Notes under the pieces: model-generated | Databases searched by the model: none | What the model was told of the DNA's origin: nothing | The model's input: the letters and a program-made list of their open reading frames with translations, nothing else | Made by a program: the position numbers and the translations under genes | In this document: one piece after another, positions 6,938 to 14,064 of the stretch | How positions within the stretch are numbered: position 1 is the stretch's first letter | Layout: every line of letters starts with the position of its first letter | Assembly: GCA_963621885.1 (NCBI GenBank) | Contig: CAVFFT010000009.1 | Location: 1 to 20,914 of the forward strand | DNA length: 20,914 bases | Direction of reading: 5' to 3' | Source: UMGS1519 sp963621885 | Lineage (GTDB): Bacteria > Actinomycetota > Coriobacteriia > Coriobacteriales > Eggerthellaceae

Positions 6938-9184
6938 CTAAACGCCCTCATCGAGAATTGCGGCGACATCTTCCCGGTAATCCTCGATGAGCTGTGGGCG
7001 TCCGTCGACGTATTCGATGACGGCGTCGCCGATGACGTCGAAGAGCTTTTCGTTTATCGCGTCGATAAGGACGGTCTCCATGAGCGTGGTGCCCGCGAGA
7101 ACCTCGTCGAGAGTTTGACCTTGCGCGATAAGCGCGAGCGCCTGGTGCTCGAGCGGGGAAAGGTGGCCGCTGCTGGGAAGGTTCGCTTCTGTGGGGAGAA
7201 GCACGTCGGGCTGACTTGCTGCCGCGGGAAAGCTCGCGGCTGCGGGAAAGCAGGTGCCGGGAAAGCTCGCGCCGGGCTGATTCGCCGCCGCGGACGCAAG
7301 AGGAAATGCGTCGCGCGCTAAGGTTGCGGGAGTTTCGGGTGCTTGGGTCGCAGGTGTCGAAGCGGGAATAGATGCCGTATCCGCAGGTGATGGGACGGTT
7401 ACGCTATCCGGTTTGGGCGTCGGCACGGGCGCCGACACGGGTGCCGGTACTGTATCCACGGGTGACAGCACGGGCGTGTTTTCCGTCCGGGGTGCGGGCA
7501 TGTTGTTCGCCGTACTCCGCGGCTCATCTATCTCCTCGTCAACGAGCAGGGACTCGCGCGTGTGGGCAGCGCCGCTGCGAATGGCATCGAGCTTCGAGAG
7601 GTCGATTGAAAGTCGTGTCCGCTCCTCTTCGGCAGCTCGCGCGGCAGCGCGTTCCTGGTCGCGCACATAGGAACTCGCCCACGCAATCGTTTCCACAAGG
7701 AAAGCCGGAAGCGGGCGCTCCTTCAGGGTCTTCCCCTCTTCCCAGTCGATACGCATCTGCCGGTCGATGCCGCGAATGATGCCGCCGAGCTCCTTGTTGC
7801 GTTTGGGCTCGTCCCACGCGCGTTGCCAGCTCCATTGCCGCCTTTCGCAGGTGACGACATAGCCTTCGCAAAGCTCGATCACCGTGTCGCTTTGCGCGGA
7901 ATGCGTATCCCACGGCAGGCCAAGGAAGGGCGCGAAATTGTGGGACTTCTTGCGCCCCACGAGCGAATCGACGAGCGTGTGCGAGGCATGCTTTGCGTTG
8001 TAGCGCACGAGCTCCTCGAAGACGAGCAGAGTGACAGCCGCCGCCTCTTTCTCGTGCGTGCGCAAGAAGGGGGATTTTGCGGGGTCGGGCGAGGAAATCA
8101 GACGCAGTGCGTTCCAGATCTCGGTGATGCTGGGGAGCGCCACGTTGCGTTTTGCTGCCTGCTCGGTTTTCTCGGCGTCGCGTTGTGCCTTGCCGCCCGC
8201 GCGCTTTGTCTTGCCCATGCTGTGCTTTGCGTTGTCGCTTTCAGGCAGCAGCTCCGTGTCGCGTGATTTCGATGCCATCCGTGCACGAATTGTCTCTTCC
8301 GCCGCGCGTAGCGTCATAACGGCATGCGCGAACTCCCGCTCATCAGGGGAAACGAGCCTGCTCGTGTCGAGTCCGTAAAGGAGGATGTAGTCGTTGATCC
8401 AACGGGAAAGGCTCGCTTGCATGTTGATGCCGATGGCGCTCGTGTCGGTCTGGCGGCTTTCCGCAAGCAGTCGTTCGAGCTCGGCAAGTGCTTCGGCGGG
8501 GGAATTCACCCGCACGTCGTTCACGATTTCTGCCGCCCGGATGCGCGCGTAAGTAGGGGGAATGGTGCGGGCGGCGCCTTCGAACCATTGCCCGCGCCAG
8601 GTGAAATAGCCGCGCAACTCGTCGTCGGCAAGGTCGGCGTATGTCGCCTGGCGATGAAAGCCCACCTTTCGGGGATAAGGCGCATTGTCGACGAAATCCG
8701 CCGCCATCTGGGCTTGCCGGATGAACAGCTGCGTATTCAGAGGGCGGGCGTAGGGGAAGCGCTGCGCCTCTTCCAAGGCGCGCAATTCCTGCAGAAGCGG
8801 CGGGAGGCTTGCGTGCGCCCGCGCCCGCTGTTGGTATTCAAGGTTCAGTTGGGGAATCGGCGCCGCCGTTTTGGGTTTTGCTGTTGCGCGTTTCTGCGGC
8901 TGCTGCGGCGGGCTTGCCTTGAAATCTTTTCCTGTCTTTAGAAGCGGTTCGCCCGCGTAGGTCTTCTGCGAGAAGATTGAGCGTTCCTGCTCCTTCGCCT
9001 GCGCGAATATGTCACGGAGCACCTCTTCGGCATGACCGGCGTTCTCGGGACGGCGCGTGTTCTCACTACGTCCATCACGCCTGCGTCCATCACCATGCTG
9101 CCCGCCGCGTTCGCCGCTGAGCTGGCCGATGTGCCCGTCATCAGGCACGTTGTTGTTCGTATGTCGAAAAGGCTTTTCGGGCAC
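6938..9184 (-). CDS. TerB_N / TerB_C domain protein, first gene of the BREX-like cassette
   Basis: A 748-residue cytoplasmic protein with no enzymatic motif. Residues 1-110 are polar, basic and probably disordered. The TerB_N-type domain spans about 140-280, with the characteristic ELRGYFTWRGQWF near 189-201. A helical middle domain covers 345-510. The segment IDLSKLDAIR (527-536), with TRESLLVDEE soon after, marks the start of the TerB_C region. An Ala/Pro/Thr linker (about 555-675) interrupts it before a final helical module (676-748). TerB-type domains occur in tellurite-resistance and phage-response gene sets and are thought to sense a signal or act as scaffolds. The start is GTG at 9184 with AAGGAG 12 bases upstream, rather far, but no other start fits. 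It leads the cassette and may deliver a stress signal to the ATPase and helicase; that role is inference. No terD or terC is present in the window. Confidence 0.82.
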   Translation of the reverse strand: MPEKPFRHTNNNVPDDGHIGQLSGERGGQHGDGRRRDGRSENTRRPENAGHAEEVLRDIFAQAKEQERSIFSQKTYAGEPLLKTGKDFKASPPQQPQKRATAKPKTAAPIPQLNLEYQQRARAHASLPPLLQELRALEEAQRFPYARPLNTQLFIRQAQMAADFVDNAPYPRKVGFHRQATYADLADDELRGYFTWRGQWFEGAARTIPPTYARIRAAEIVNDVRVNSPAEALAELERLLAESRQTDTSAIGINMQASLSRWINDYILLYGLDTSRLVSPDEREFAHAVMTLRAAEETIRARMASKSRDTELLPESDNAKHSMGKTKRAGGKAQRDAEKTEQAAKRNVALPSITEIWNALRLISSPDPAKSPFLRTHEKEAAAVTLLVFEELVRYNAKHASHTLVDSLVGRKKSHNFAPFLGLPWDTHSAQSDTVIELCEGYVVTCERRQWSWQRAWDEPKRNKELGGIIRGIDRQMRIDWEEGKTLKERPLPAFLVETIAWASSYVRDQERAAARAAEEERTRLSIDLSKLDAIRSGAAHTRESLLVDEEIDEPRSTANNMPAPRTENTPVLSPVDTVPAPVSAPVPTPKPDSVTVPSPADTASIPASTPATQAPETPATLARDAFPLASAAANQPGASFPGTCFPAAASFPAAASQPDVLLPTEANLPSSGHLSPLEHQALALIAQGQTLDEVLAGTTLMETVLIDAINEKLFDVIGDAVIEYVDGRPQLIEDYREDVAAILDEGV

Positions 9185-9220
9185 GGCGTTTGAATTCTCC
9201 TTGGATGCAATCGGAGGTCT

Positions 9221-9252
9221 ATTCTATCGCACCGGCATCTGCTAGATTTCAA
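9221..9252 (-). promoter_or_regulatory. Candidate promoter of the TerB gene
   Basis: On the minus strand a good -10 box TAGAAT (9221-9226) is preceded by TTGAAA (9247-9252) at a spacing of 20, longer than the ideal 17. It lies about 40 bases upstream of the GTG start and just left of the divergent guanidine riboswitch. Confidence 0.35.
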
Positions 9253-9271
9253 GTGCCGGACACAAGTCGGG

Positions 9272-9310
9272 TTCTGACGAGGCAGCCGTACCAGATAGGC
9301 AAAGACGGCG
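9272..9310 (+). ncRNA. Guanidine-III riboswitch (ykkC-III)
   Basis: The sequence shows the compact two-helix pseudoknot of the guanidine-III class. P1 is TCTG (9273-9276) pairing with CAGA (9292-9295), and P2 is GCCGT (9285-9289) pairing with ACGGC (9305-9309). The helices interleave as an H-type pseudoknot. The conserved ACGAGG (9277-9282), GCCGTACC and AAGACGGC strings are all present. The P1 bases differ from the usual CCGG/CCGG but still pair, a compensatory change that supports a real structure. It lies about 50 bases upstream of an SMR guanidinium exporter, the classic target. Guanidine binding should turn on exporter expression, probably at translation because no terminator follows. 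Confidence 0.92.
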
Positions 9311-9322
9311 AAACGAAGGCGT

Positions 9323-9338
9323 TGCGCGCTGAGGCGCG
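9323..9338 (+). promoter_or_regulatory. Hairpin between riboswitch and gdx ribosome site
   Basis: GCGCGC, loop TGAG, GCGCGC form a perfect six-pair stem-loop between the riboswitch and the GAAAGG ribosome site (9346-9351). There is no T-run, so it is not a terminator. It may be part of the riboswitch expression platform. Confidence 0.45.
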
Positions 9339-9359
9339 CGGTACTGAAAGGCGGTCGTC

Positions 9360-9686
9360 ATGAGCTGGCTGGTTCTTATTTGTTCGGGTGTTTTCGAATC
9401 GGTGTGGGCAATCTCGCTGGGGAAATCGGATGGCTTCACGCATCCCCTTCCCACCGCGGTGTTTTTCATCGCAATGATCATTAGCATGCTGGGTTTGGCT
9501 TATGCCTCAAAGAGCCTGCCGATGGGCACGGCCTATGCGGTCTGGACCGGTGTCGGCGCGTCGCTCACCGTTATCTACGGCATCGTGACAGGCGAGGAAA
9601 GTGCCTCGCTCATTCGCGTTCTTCTGCTTGCGGGGCTTATCGGTTGCATCATTGGCCTGAAGCTCGTCTCCGACACGGCAAACTAA
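9360..9686 (+). CDS. gdx: SMR-family guanidinium exporter (Gdx, formerly SugE)
   Basis: A 108-residue small multidrug resistance protein with four membrane helices. It works as an antiparallel dimer exchanging guanidinium for protons. The essential proton/substrate glutamate E13 is present, followed by the Gdx-type VWAISLGKSDGFT. PMGTAYAVWTGVGA in helix 3 is also typical of the Gdx branch rather than the EmrE quaternary-amine branch. Length matches the family (about 105). The ATG has GAAAGG eight bases upstream. The guanidine-III riboswitch in the leader independently supports guanidinium as substrate. It is single-gene: the next gene starts 300 bases later, and the TerB gene diverges on the other side. 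Confidence 0.95.
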   Translation: MSWLVLICSGVFESVWAISLGKSDGFTHPLPTAVFFIAMIISMLGLAYASKSLPMGTAYAVWTGVGASLTVIYGIVTGEESASLIRVLLLAGLIGCIIGLKLVSDTAN

Positions 9687-9985
9687 ACTCGCCCGTTTTC
9701 GCGTTTCCTGCCACAACGAGCCAAACGTTCCTCCCGCTCTTTTCGCGCCGGGAAATGAGTCGCATTTGCCTCGACGCGCGTCGCCGTGCCGAATGTGCGA
9801 TTGGGGCTCGCCTCTATTGTGGGGCGCCGACCTTGCGTCACGGGTAAATCGTCCGTGCGGCGCTTCCTGCCTACTGCGGTAAACATGCCGGTGAGCACCT
9901 GTTTTGTCGCTATGATGCGAACTATGCAGATGGAGCGCCCCGCGCTCGAGCTTTCGGTTGATTCCGGCTGAGAAAGGGTAGACGC
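9687..9985. other. Intergenic region between gdx and the dehydrogenase
   Basis: There is no convincing gene. It contains a 12-base perfect palindrome CGACGCGCGTCG (9772-9783). A TATGAT box (9911-9916) could be a -10 for the dehydrogenase but has no matching -35. AAAGGG at 9973-9978 serves the downstream ATG. Short frames through this region lack coding character. Confidence 0.4.
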
Positions 9986-10750
9986 ATGAACGAGTACGAC
10001 TTTTCAGGCAAGACGGTCATCGTGACCGGTTCGGGCGGCGGCATCGGACGCCGCATCGGCGAGCGCTTTTTCGATGCGGGCGCGAACACCGTGTTCGCCG
10101 ACCTCAACGATGCGAATCGTGAGGAGCTTCTCGCGGAAGTTGCCAAGGGCGACGACGGCCGCTTCCTGTTCTGCCAGGTGGACGTGTCCGATTCCGCCTC
10201 GCTCGACAAGCTCTTCGAAGACGCCATCGCGCGCTTCGGCGGTGTGGACGTGCTCGTGAACAATGCGGGCATCTGGGCGCATGGCGACGTTTTCGAAGTG
10301 GAAGAGTCGCAGTGGGACAAGGTGCTCTCCATCGACCTGAAGGCCGTATTCTTCGCGTCGCAACGCTTTGCGAAGCACTGCCGCGAGGCGGGCAAGCCGG
10401 GAGCTATCGTGAACATCTCTTCGATCAACGCTATCCGGCCCCGCACCGATTGCGCGGTCTACAACGTTGCGAAGGCTGGCGTGAAGTCGATCACCGAGAC
10501 CTTCGCGCTCGAGGCGGGCAAGTATGGCATCCGCGCGAATGCGGTTGGTCCTGGCAGCGTTCCCACGAATCTGAATGCCGCTGTGTATGCGCAGCCCGGT
10601 GTTGAAGAGGCCTACAACGCGACCGTGCCGCTGGGGCGTCGCGCATCGAAGGACGACATCGCGAACGCGGTTCTCTTCCTTGCAAGCGACGATTCGGCTT
10701 ATCTGACCGGCCAGACGATCTACGCCGAAGGCGGCTGGCTGCTTCATTAG
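9986..10750 (+). CDS. Short-chain dehydrogenase/reductase (SDR), NAD(H)-type
   Basis: A 254-residue classical SDR, a cytoplasmic NAD(P)-dependent alcohol/ketone oxidoreductase. The cofactor loop is TGSGGGIG (14-21). D39 at the end of strand 2 favours NAD(H) over NADP(H). The NNAG motif is at 92-95, and the catalytic Ser146, Tyr159 and Lys163 lie in SSINA and YNVAK. The usual tetrad Asn position reads Asp117 (IDLKAVF). The C-terminal PGSVPTNLN and GQTIYAEGG complete the fold. Length is normal. AAAGGG lies seven bases before the ATG. It precedes a HadA/FldA-like CoA transferase after a 440-base gap, so it may oxidise or reduce a hydroxy acid or hydroxyacyl compound of that pathway. The exact substrate cannot be read from the sequence, and FabG-like or hydroxysteroid activity is possible. 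Confidence 0.9.
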   Translation: MNEYDFSGKTVIVTGSGGGIGRRIGERFFDAGANTVFADLNDANREELLAEVAKGDDGRFLFCQVDVSDSASLDKLFEDAIARFGGVDVLVNNAGIWAHGDVFEVEESQWDKVLSIDLKAVFFASQRFAKHCREAGKPGAIVNISSINAIRPRTDCAVYNVAKAGVKSITETFALEAGKYGIRANAVGPGSVPTNLNAAVYAQPGVEEAYNATVPLGRRASKDDIANAVLFLASDDSAYLTGQTIYAEGGWLLH

Positions 10751-10813
10751 AGGCGTCTGCGTTTTCAATCCGCGTAGGCTAGTGCCCGGGAAATCCTATC
10801 GCCGCTCATGGCG

Positions 10814-10888
10814 TTGGGTCGTCATGCTCTTCGACCTGCGCGCTTGGGTCGTCATGCCCTTCGACCTGCGCACTTGGGTTGGCGTGCC
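10814..10888 (+). repeat. 30-base tandem repeat, two and a half copies
   Basis: Two 30-base units (10814-10843 and 10844-10873) beginning TTGGGTCGTCATGC differ at two positions. A third partial unit begins at 10874 and decays. Each full unit contains CTTCGACCTGCGC. The repeat lies in the non-coding gap after the SDR gene. Confidence 0.85.
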
Positions 10889-11118
10889 GAAAAAACACGC
10901 CGCCCGGCGCGTAAGTCGGGTGGCACCGTCTCACGCCTGGCGGTGGCGAGTGCCCGTCCTTTCGTTTGATAATTTCAATACTACAAGGGCCGTTAAAAAG
11001 CCGGTTTCGTATCCGCTGGTCGCCTGTCCATCTTTAGCAAAATTGAATAGGTGGCCTTTCGATTGAAACCTCCTCTGCCATCTGGGCTGAAGAAGGGGGA
11101 CAATACACTCAGGAAGAA
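10889..11118 (+). other. Upstream region and leader of the first CoA transferase
   Basis: This stretch holds no gene. It is more AT-rich than its surroundings from about 10965. It contains TTCAAT (10974-10979) and two ATTGAA copies 20 bases apart (11042-11047, 11062-11067). These could be regulator half-sites; no clear -35/-10 pair is visible. Confidence 0.35.
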
Positions 11119-11170
11119 AAGCCCCTATCCCGAACGGGGCTTGAAGCGTGGTATCGCCTTGCATAAGGCG
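11119..11170 (+). promoter_or_regulatory. Two hairpins in the leader of the first CoA transferase
   Basis: AAGCCCC (11119-11125) pairs with GGGGCTT (11136-11142). CGCCTT (11155-11160) pairs with AAGGCG (11165-11170) around a GCAT loop. The second ends a few bases before the ribosome site. On the minus strand the first hairpin is followed by TTTTCTT, so it could also terminate antisense transcription. Confidence 0.4.
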
Positions 11171-11190
11171 CGGAATGAAAGGAAGCATGC

Positions 11191-12468
11191 ATGAAGGGTT
11201 TAGAGGGAATCAAAGTCATCGAAATGTGCGGTTACGTGGCCGCGCCGGCATGCCCGCGTATTCTGGGCGAAATGGGCGCGACGGTATACAAGATCGAGCC
11301 GCTTGCCGGTGACGAATATCGCACGAACGCCCCCGGCTTTGGCATGAAGAAGACCGAGATTGACGACCCGGCCTTCGACCTTGCTTCCATGAACAAGACC
11401 TGGATGGCGGTGAACCTCAAGAGCGAAGAAGGCAAGGAGCTTGTCTACAAGATGCTGGAGACCGCCGACATTTTCGTGACGAGCTTCCGCGACAAGGCGC
11501 TGAAGAAGCTCGGCTTCGACTACGAAACCATCCACGAGAAGTTCCCGCACATCGTTTGGGGCCAGATGCGCGGCTACGGCGAGCGCGGTCCCGAGCGCGA
11601 TTCAAAGGGCTTCGACGCGACCTCCTATTCCGCGCGTGGCGGCCTGTTCGCATCCATCCCGCAGGCGGGCGAACATTACGCGCCCGGCAACGTTCCCGCA
11701 GCCTTTGGCGACTGGAACGCGTCCATCGCGATGACCTCCGGTCTGCTCGCCGCTCTCGTGCGCAAGGATCGCACGGGCGAGGGCGACAAGGTGACGGTGA
11801 ACCTGTACCACATGGCATGCTGGGCATTCCAGCATGGTCTGGGCGGCGTCCAGTTTGGCGACCAGTGGCCGAAGAGCCGTCGTCATGTCACCTGTCCCAC
11901 CAATAACAGCTACCGTTCTTCCGATGGCGTGTGGTTCCTCATCTGCTACGGCAGCTACAACCTCTTCTTCAACCACGTGATGCGTTTCATCGGGCGCGAG
12001 GACCTCGTTGACCATCCCATCTACAGCACGCAGGAGGCCATGGTCGATGCGGGCGTTGACTACGAGGAGATCATCGACATCATCGAGAAGGCCTTCGCGC
12101 AGAAGACCTGGGACGAATGGGTCGAGATTTTCAAGGCGAACGACGTGCCGTATCAGCGCATCCAGACCTTCAAGGATGTGTTGCAGGACGAAGAGGCGTA
12201 CGCCAATGACATTCTGCGCCGCGTCCATTACGACGAGTGGGGCGACTACTGCATGGCGACCTCGCCGATTCGCCTGGATTCCGTGGGCGACCCGGTGCTC
12301 CATCGCAGCAAGCCGATCGGCTACGATACCCCGGCGGTCATGAAGGAATACGGCTACACCGACGAGCAGATTGCGGCCATGAAGGAGAAGGGCGCCATTG
12401 GAACCTACGATGGTCCTGAACTGCCCGAGAGCGTGTTTGCTCCCAGCTACGGCCCCGATAGCAAATAA
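11191..12468 (+). CDS. CaiB/BaiF-family CoA transferase, HadA/FldA-like (2-hydroxyacyl)
   Basis: A 425-residue class III CoA transferase, which moves CoA between carboxylic acids through an aspartyl-CoA adduct. The nucleophilic aspartate is D142 in GFDATSYSARGGL. The N-terminus (LEGIKVIEMCGYVAAPAC, KIEPLAGDEYR), RTGEGDKVTVNLYH and SRRHVTCPTNNSY closely follow, from memory, the HadA/FldA group that charges (R)-2-hydroxyacids with CoA in Stickland-type amino-acid fermentation. No HadBC/FldBC-type dehydratase genes are in the window, so the rest of that pathway is not shown. Two ATGs overlap (ATGCATG); the second, at 11191, has AAGGAAG at better spacing and opens the long frame. A strong terminator lies at 12739-12774. 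The flanking LysR gene is a likely regulator. Specific substrate is unknown. Confidence 0.9.
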   Translation: MKGLEGIKVIEMCGYVAAPACPRILGEMGATVYKIEPLAGDEYRTNAPGFGMKKTEIDDPAFDLASMNKTWMAVNLKSEEGKELVYKMLETADIFVTSFRDKALKKLGFDYETIHEKFPHIVWGQMRGYGERGPERDSKGFDATSYSARGGLFASIPQAGEHYAPGNVPAAFGDWNASIAMTSGLLAALVRKDRTGEGDKVTVNLYHMACWAFQHGLGGVQFGDQWPKSRRHVTCPTNNSYRSSDGVWFLICYGSYNLFFNHVMRFIGREDLVDHPIYSTQEAMVDAGVDYEEIIDIIEKAFAQKTWDEWVEIFKANDVPYQRIQTFKDVLQDEEAYANDILRRVHYDEWGDYCMATSPIRLDSVGDPVLHRSKPIGYDTPAVMKEYGYTDEQIAAMKEKGAIGTYDGPELPESVFAPSYGPDSK

Positions 12469-12568
12469 GACCAACCCGCGGGAATTCGCTTAAGGCATAC
12501 AACACAACAGAGTGAATTCCCGATTATCCCTCCCTCCCTCGTTGCGCCTGTCCCTTGAAGTTCGCCAA

Positions 12569-12680
12569 GGGCAGGCGCGGCGGCAAAGGCCCCGCATGAA
12601 GGGCAGGCGCGGCGGCAAAGCTCTTCAAACGAGGGGCTCGCGCGACAGGGCCCCGCATGAAAGGTTTGCGCGGCGGCAAG
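12569..12680 (+). repeat. Degenerate repeat cluster after the first CoA transferase
   Basis: GGGCAGGCGCGGCGGCAAAG occurs at 12569-12588 and 12601-12620, with a shorter related copy GCGCGGCGGCAAG at 12668-12680. GGCCCCGCATGAA follows at 12588-12600 and recurs at 12649-12661. It lies in the 332-base gap between the CoA transferase stop and the convergent LysR gene, where no gene is visible. Confidence 0.75.
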
Positions 12681-12738
12681 ATTCACCACACGAGGGAGTT
12701 TGCGACAGCGAAGACTAAAAGCGCCTTCAACACAACGG

Positions 12739-12774
12739 CGGCTGGCATCCTTCAGGGTGCCAGCCGCGTTTTAT
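12739..12774 (+). terminator. Strong intrinsic terminator after the first CoA transferase
   Basis: A 12-base arm (12739-12750) pairs with 12755-12766 with one wobble pair and a TTCA loop, followed by CGTTTTAT. The T-run favours the plus strand, but the stem may also stop transcription from the convergent LysR gene. Confidence 0.85.
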
Positions 12775-12800
12775 GGCGGGTTCGCTTGTTGCTGAGGCGC

Positions 12801-13721
12801 CTAGTTTTTCGCGTCGTCCTGCAGCGAGTCGAAATCGAAGTTCTTGATGTACTCGATGAACTCGAGAAGGAGCGTCTGCGTCTTCGGGATGTTCGCTCGG
12901 TGGCTCAGATAGAAGCGGTGGAAGTGGGTCGGCGCGTCGTTGATGCGCAGGGGAACGATGCTCGTGAAGGCGTCGATGAGCCACGACCGGCAGGCGAGAG
13001 CAATGCTGTCCGGGTCTGCCATGACCATGGAGCAGAGCGTGATCTCGTCGGTGTATTCGTATTTCACGTCGAGGTCGTGCCCTTTGACCATTGCCTGCAC
13101 TTCGGGTCCAACCGGGCCGGGCGAGATATAGCTCAGAACGCGATAGCCGCGCAAATCATCGAGCGTGATTCCCTTGTCGCGGTATTTGATGACGAGCGGA
13201 TTCTTATCTTGCGCAAGCGCGCACACCGGCTGCGACCAGCAGGGAATCTGCTCAATGGAGCTGTCTTCGCCCATCGTGCCCGCAATGACGAGGTCGACGT
13301 CGCCCGCTTTAAGCGACTCGAGCAAGTCGGGCGTGGTGCCCTGGCGAATGGTGAACTTCGGCTTCACGCGCGACTGCATCCAGAAGCTGCGCATGACGGA
13401 AGACCAGGTGCTGTCCTGGGCGCTGTAGACGATACCCACGCGCAGCGTGGTGTTCTGCTCGATGGCTTGCGATTTCAGGGCCTCGACATTCTCGTCGAGA
13501 ATTTGGAGCGCCTGATTGACCGCGCGACTGAACTGCTTGCCTTCGTCGGTGAGCTCAATATTGTGGCGTTTGCGGCTGACGAGTTGCACGCCGAGCTCTT
13601 TTTCCAAGTTCGAAATGGCGATGCTGAGGGTTGGCTGGGAAATGAACAGCTCTTTTGCGGCTTCTTGATAGCTATGCGTTTGCGTCAACGCTCTGAAGTA
13701 GTAAAGCTGTGACAGGTTCAC
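12801..13721 (-). CDS. LysR-type transcriptional regulator
   Basis: A 306-residue DNA-binding regulator. The N-terminal winged helix-turn-helix covers about residues 1-60 (NLSQLYYFRALTQTHSYQEA, then LFISQPTLSIAISNLEKELG). A linker helix and a periplasmic-binding-like effector domain follow. The frame is open to an ATG at 13808, but GTG at 13721 is preferred: AAAGGAAGG lies just before it, the HTH then starts at residue 2 as usual in LysR proteins, and a TATAAT box at 13770-13775 places the RNA start inside the longer frame. It is divergent from the second CoA transferase and convergent with the first, so it probably controls one or both, perhaps in response to a CoA ester or the free acid. 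It may repress itself. The effector cannot be read from sequence. Confidence 0.92.
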   Translation of the reverse strand: MNLSQLYYFRALTQTHSYQEAAKELFISQPTLSIAISNLEKELGVQLVSRKRHNIELTDEGKQFSRAVNQALQILDENVEALKSQAIEQNTTLRVGIVYSAQDSTWSSVMRSFWMQSRVKPKFTIRQGTTPDLLESLKAGDVDLVIAGTMGEDSSIEQIPCWSQPVCALAQDKNPLVIKYRDKGITLDDLRGYRVLSYISPGPVGPEVQAMVKGHDLDVKYEYTDEITLCSMVMADPDSIALACRSWLIDAFTSIVPLRINDAPTHFHRFYLSHRANIPKTQTLLLEFIEYIKNFDFDSLQDDAKN

Positions 13722-13769
13722 CGGTGCCTTCCTTTCGTCTTGAGGGATACCGTTGATGAGAACGTGTTC

Positions 13770-13775
13770 ATTATA
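13770..13775 (-). promoter_or_regulatory. -10 box TATAAT of the LysR gene
   Basis: A perfect TATAAT on the minus strand lies 48 bases before the GTG start and predicts a leader of about 40 bases. No good -35 box is seen, which may indicate dependence on an activator. Confidence 0.5.
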
Positions 13776-13869
13776 GTCTTGCTTAAACATACTGGTTTGC
13801 ATTCGCATTTCAGCGAAGAGAGCCGCGCCTAGCGTGCATTTTGTATTTCAGCTGATAAACGGCCTTTCG

Positions 13870-13885
13870 ACGATTTGTGAATCGT
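13870..13885. promoter_or_regulatory. Perfect dyad ACGATT-TGTG-AATCGT, candidate operator
   Basis: This six-base inverted repeat lies in the AT-rich divergent region between the LysR gene and the second CoA transferase, where LysR proteins normally bind. It could alternatively form a weak hairpin, since TTTCTTTTC follows on the plus strand. The rest of the 436-base region (13722-14157) contains TTCAAT-type elements and the tandem repeat at 14065. Confidence 0.4.
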
Positions 13886-14064
13886 TTCTTTTCAATTCCT
13901 GAATGAGGCTCCATCGATTAAGAGTTGCAATGTTTCTTGGCGCCTTTGCGGCTGAGTAGTCAATTTCTAATCGCACTCGCCGCTTTGCCGCGTTCAATTT
14001 CACAAAACGGCCCTTCCGAAAAAGAATGAATATCGCAAAGCAATTCAGTTGCGCACAAGGCGGA

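Noticed and set aside
9683..9971. Short frames on both strands in the gdx-SDR gap as small genes
   Set aside because: They overlap each other, lack ribosome sites and show no family resemblance.
10916..10932. GGGTGGCACCG resembling a T-box antiterminator
   Set aside because: No stem I with a specifier loop and no terminator alternative are visible, and the next gene is a CoA transferase, not an aminoacyl-tRNA synthetase or amino-acid gene.
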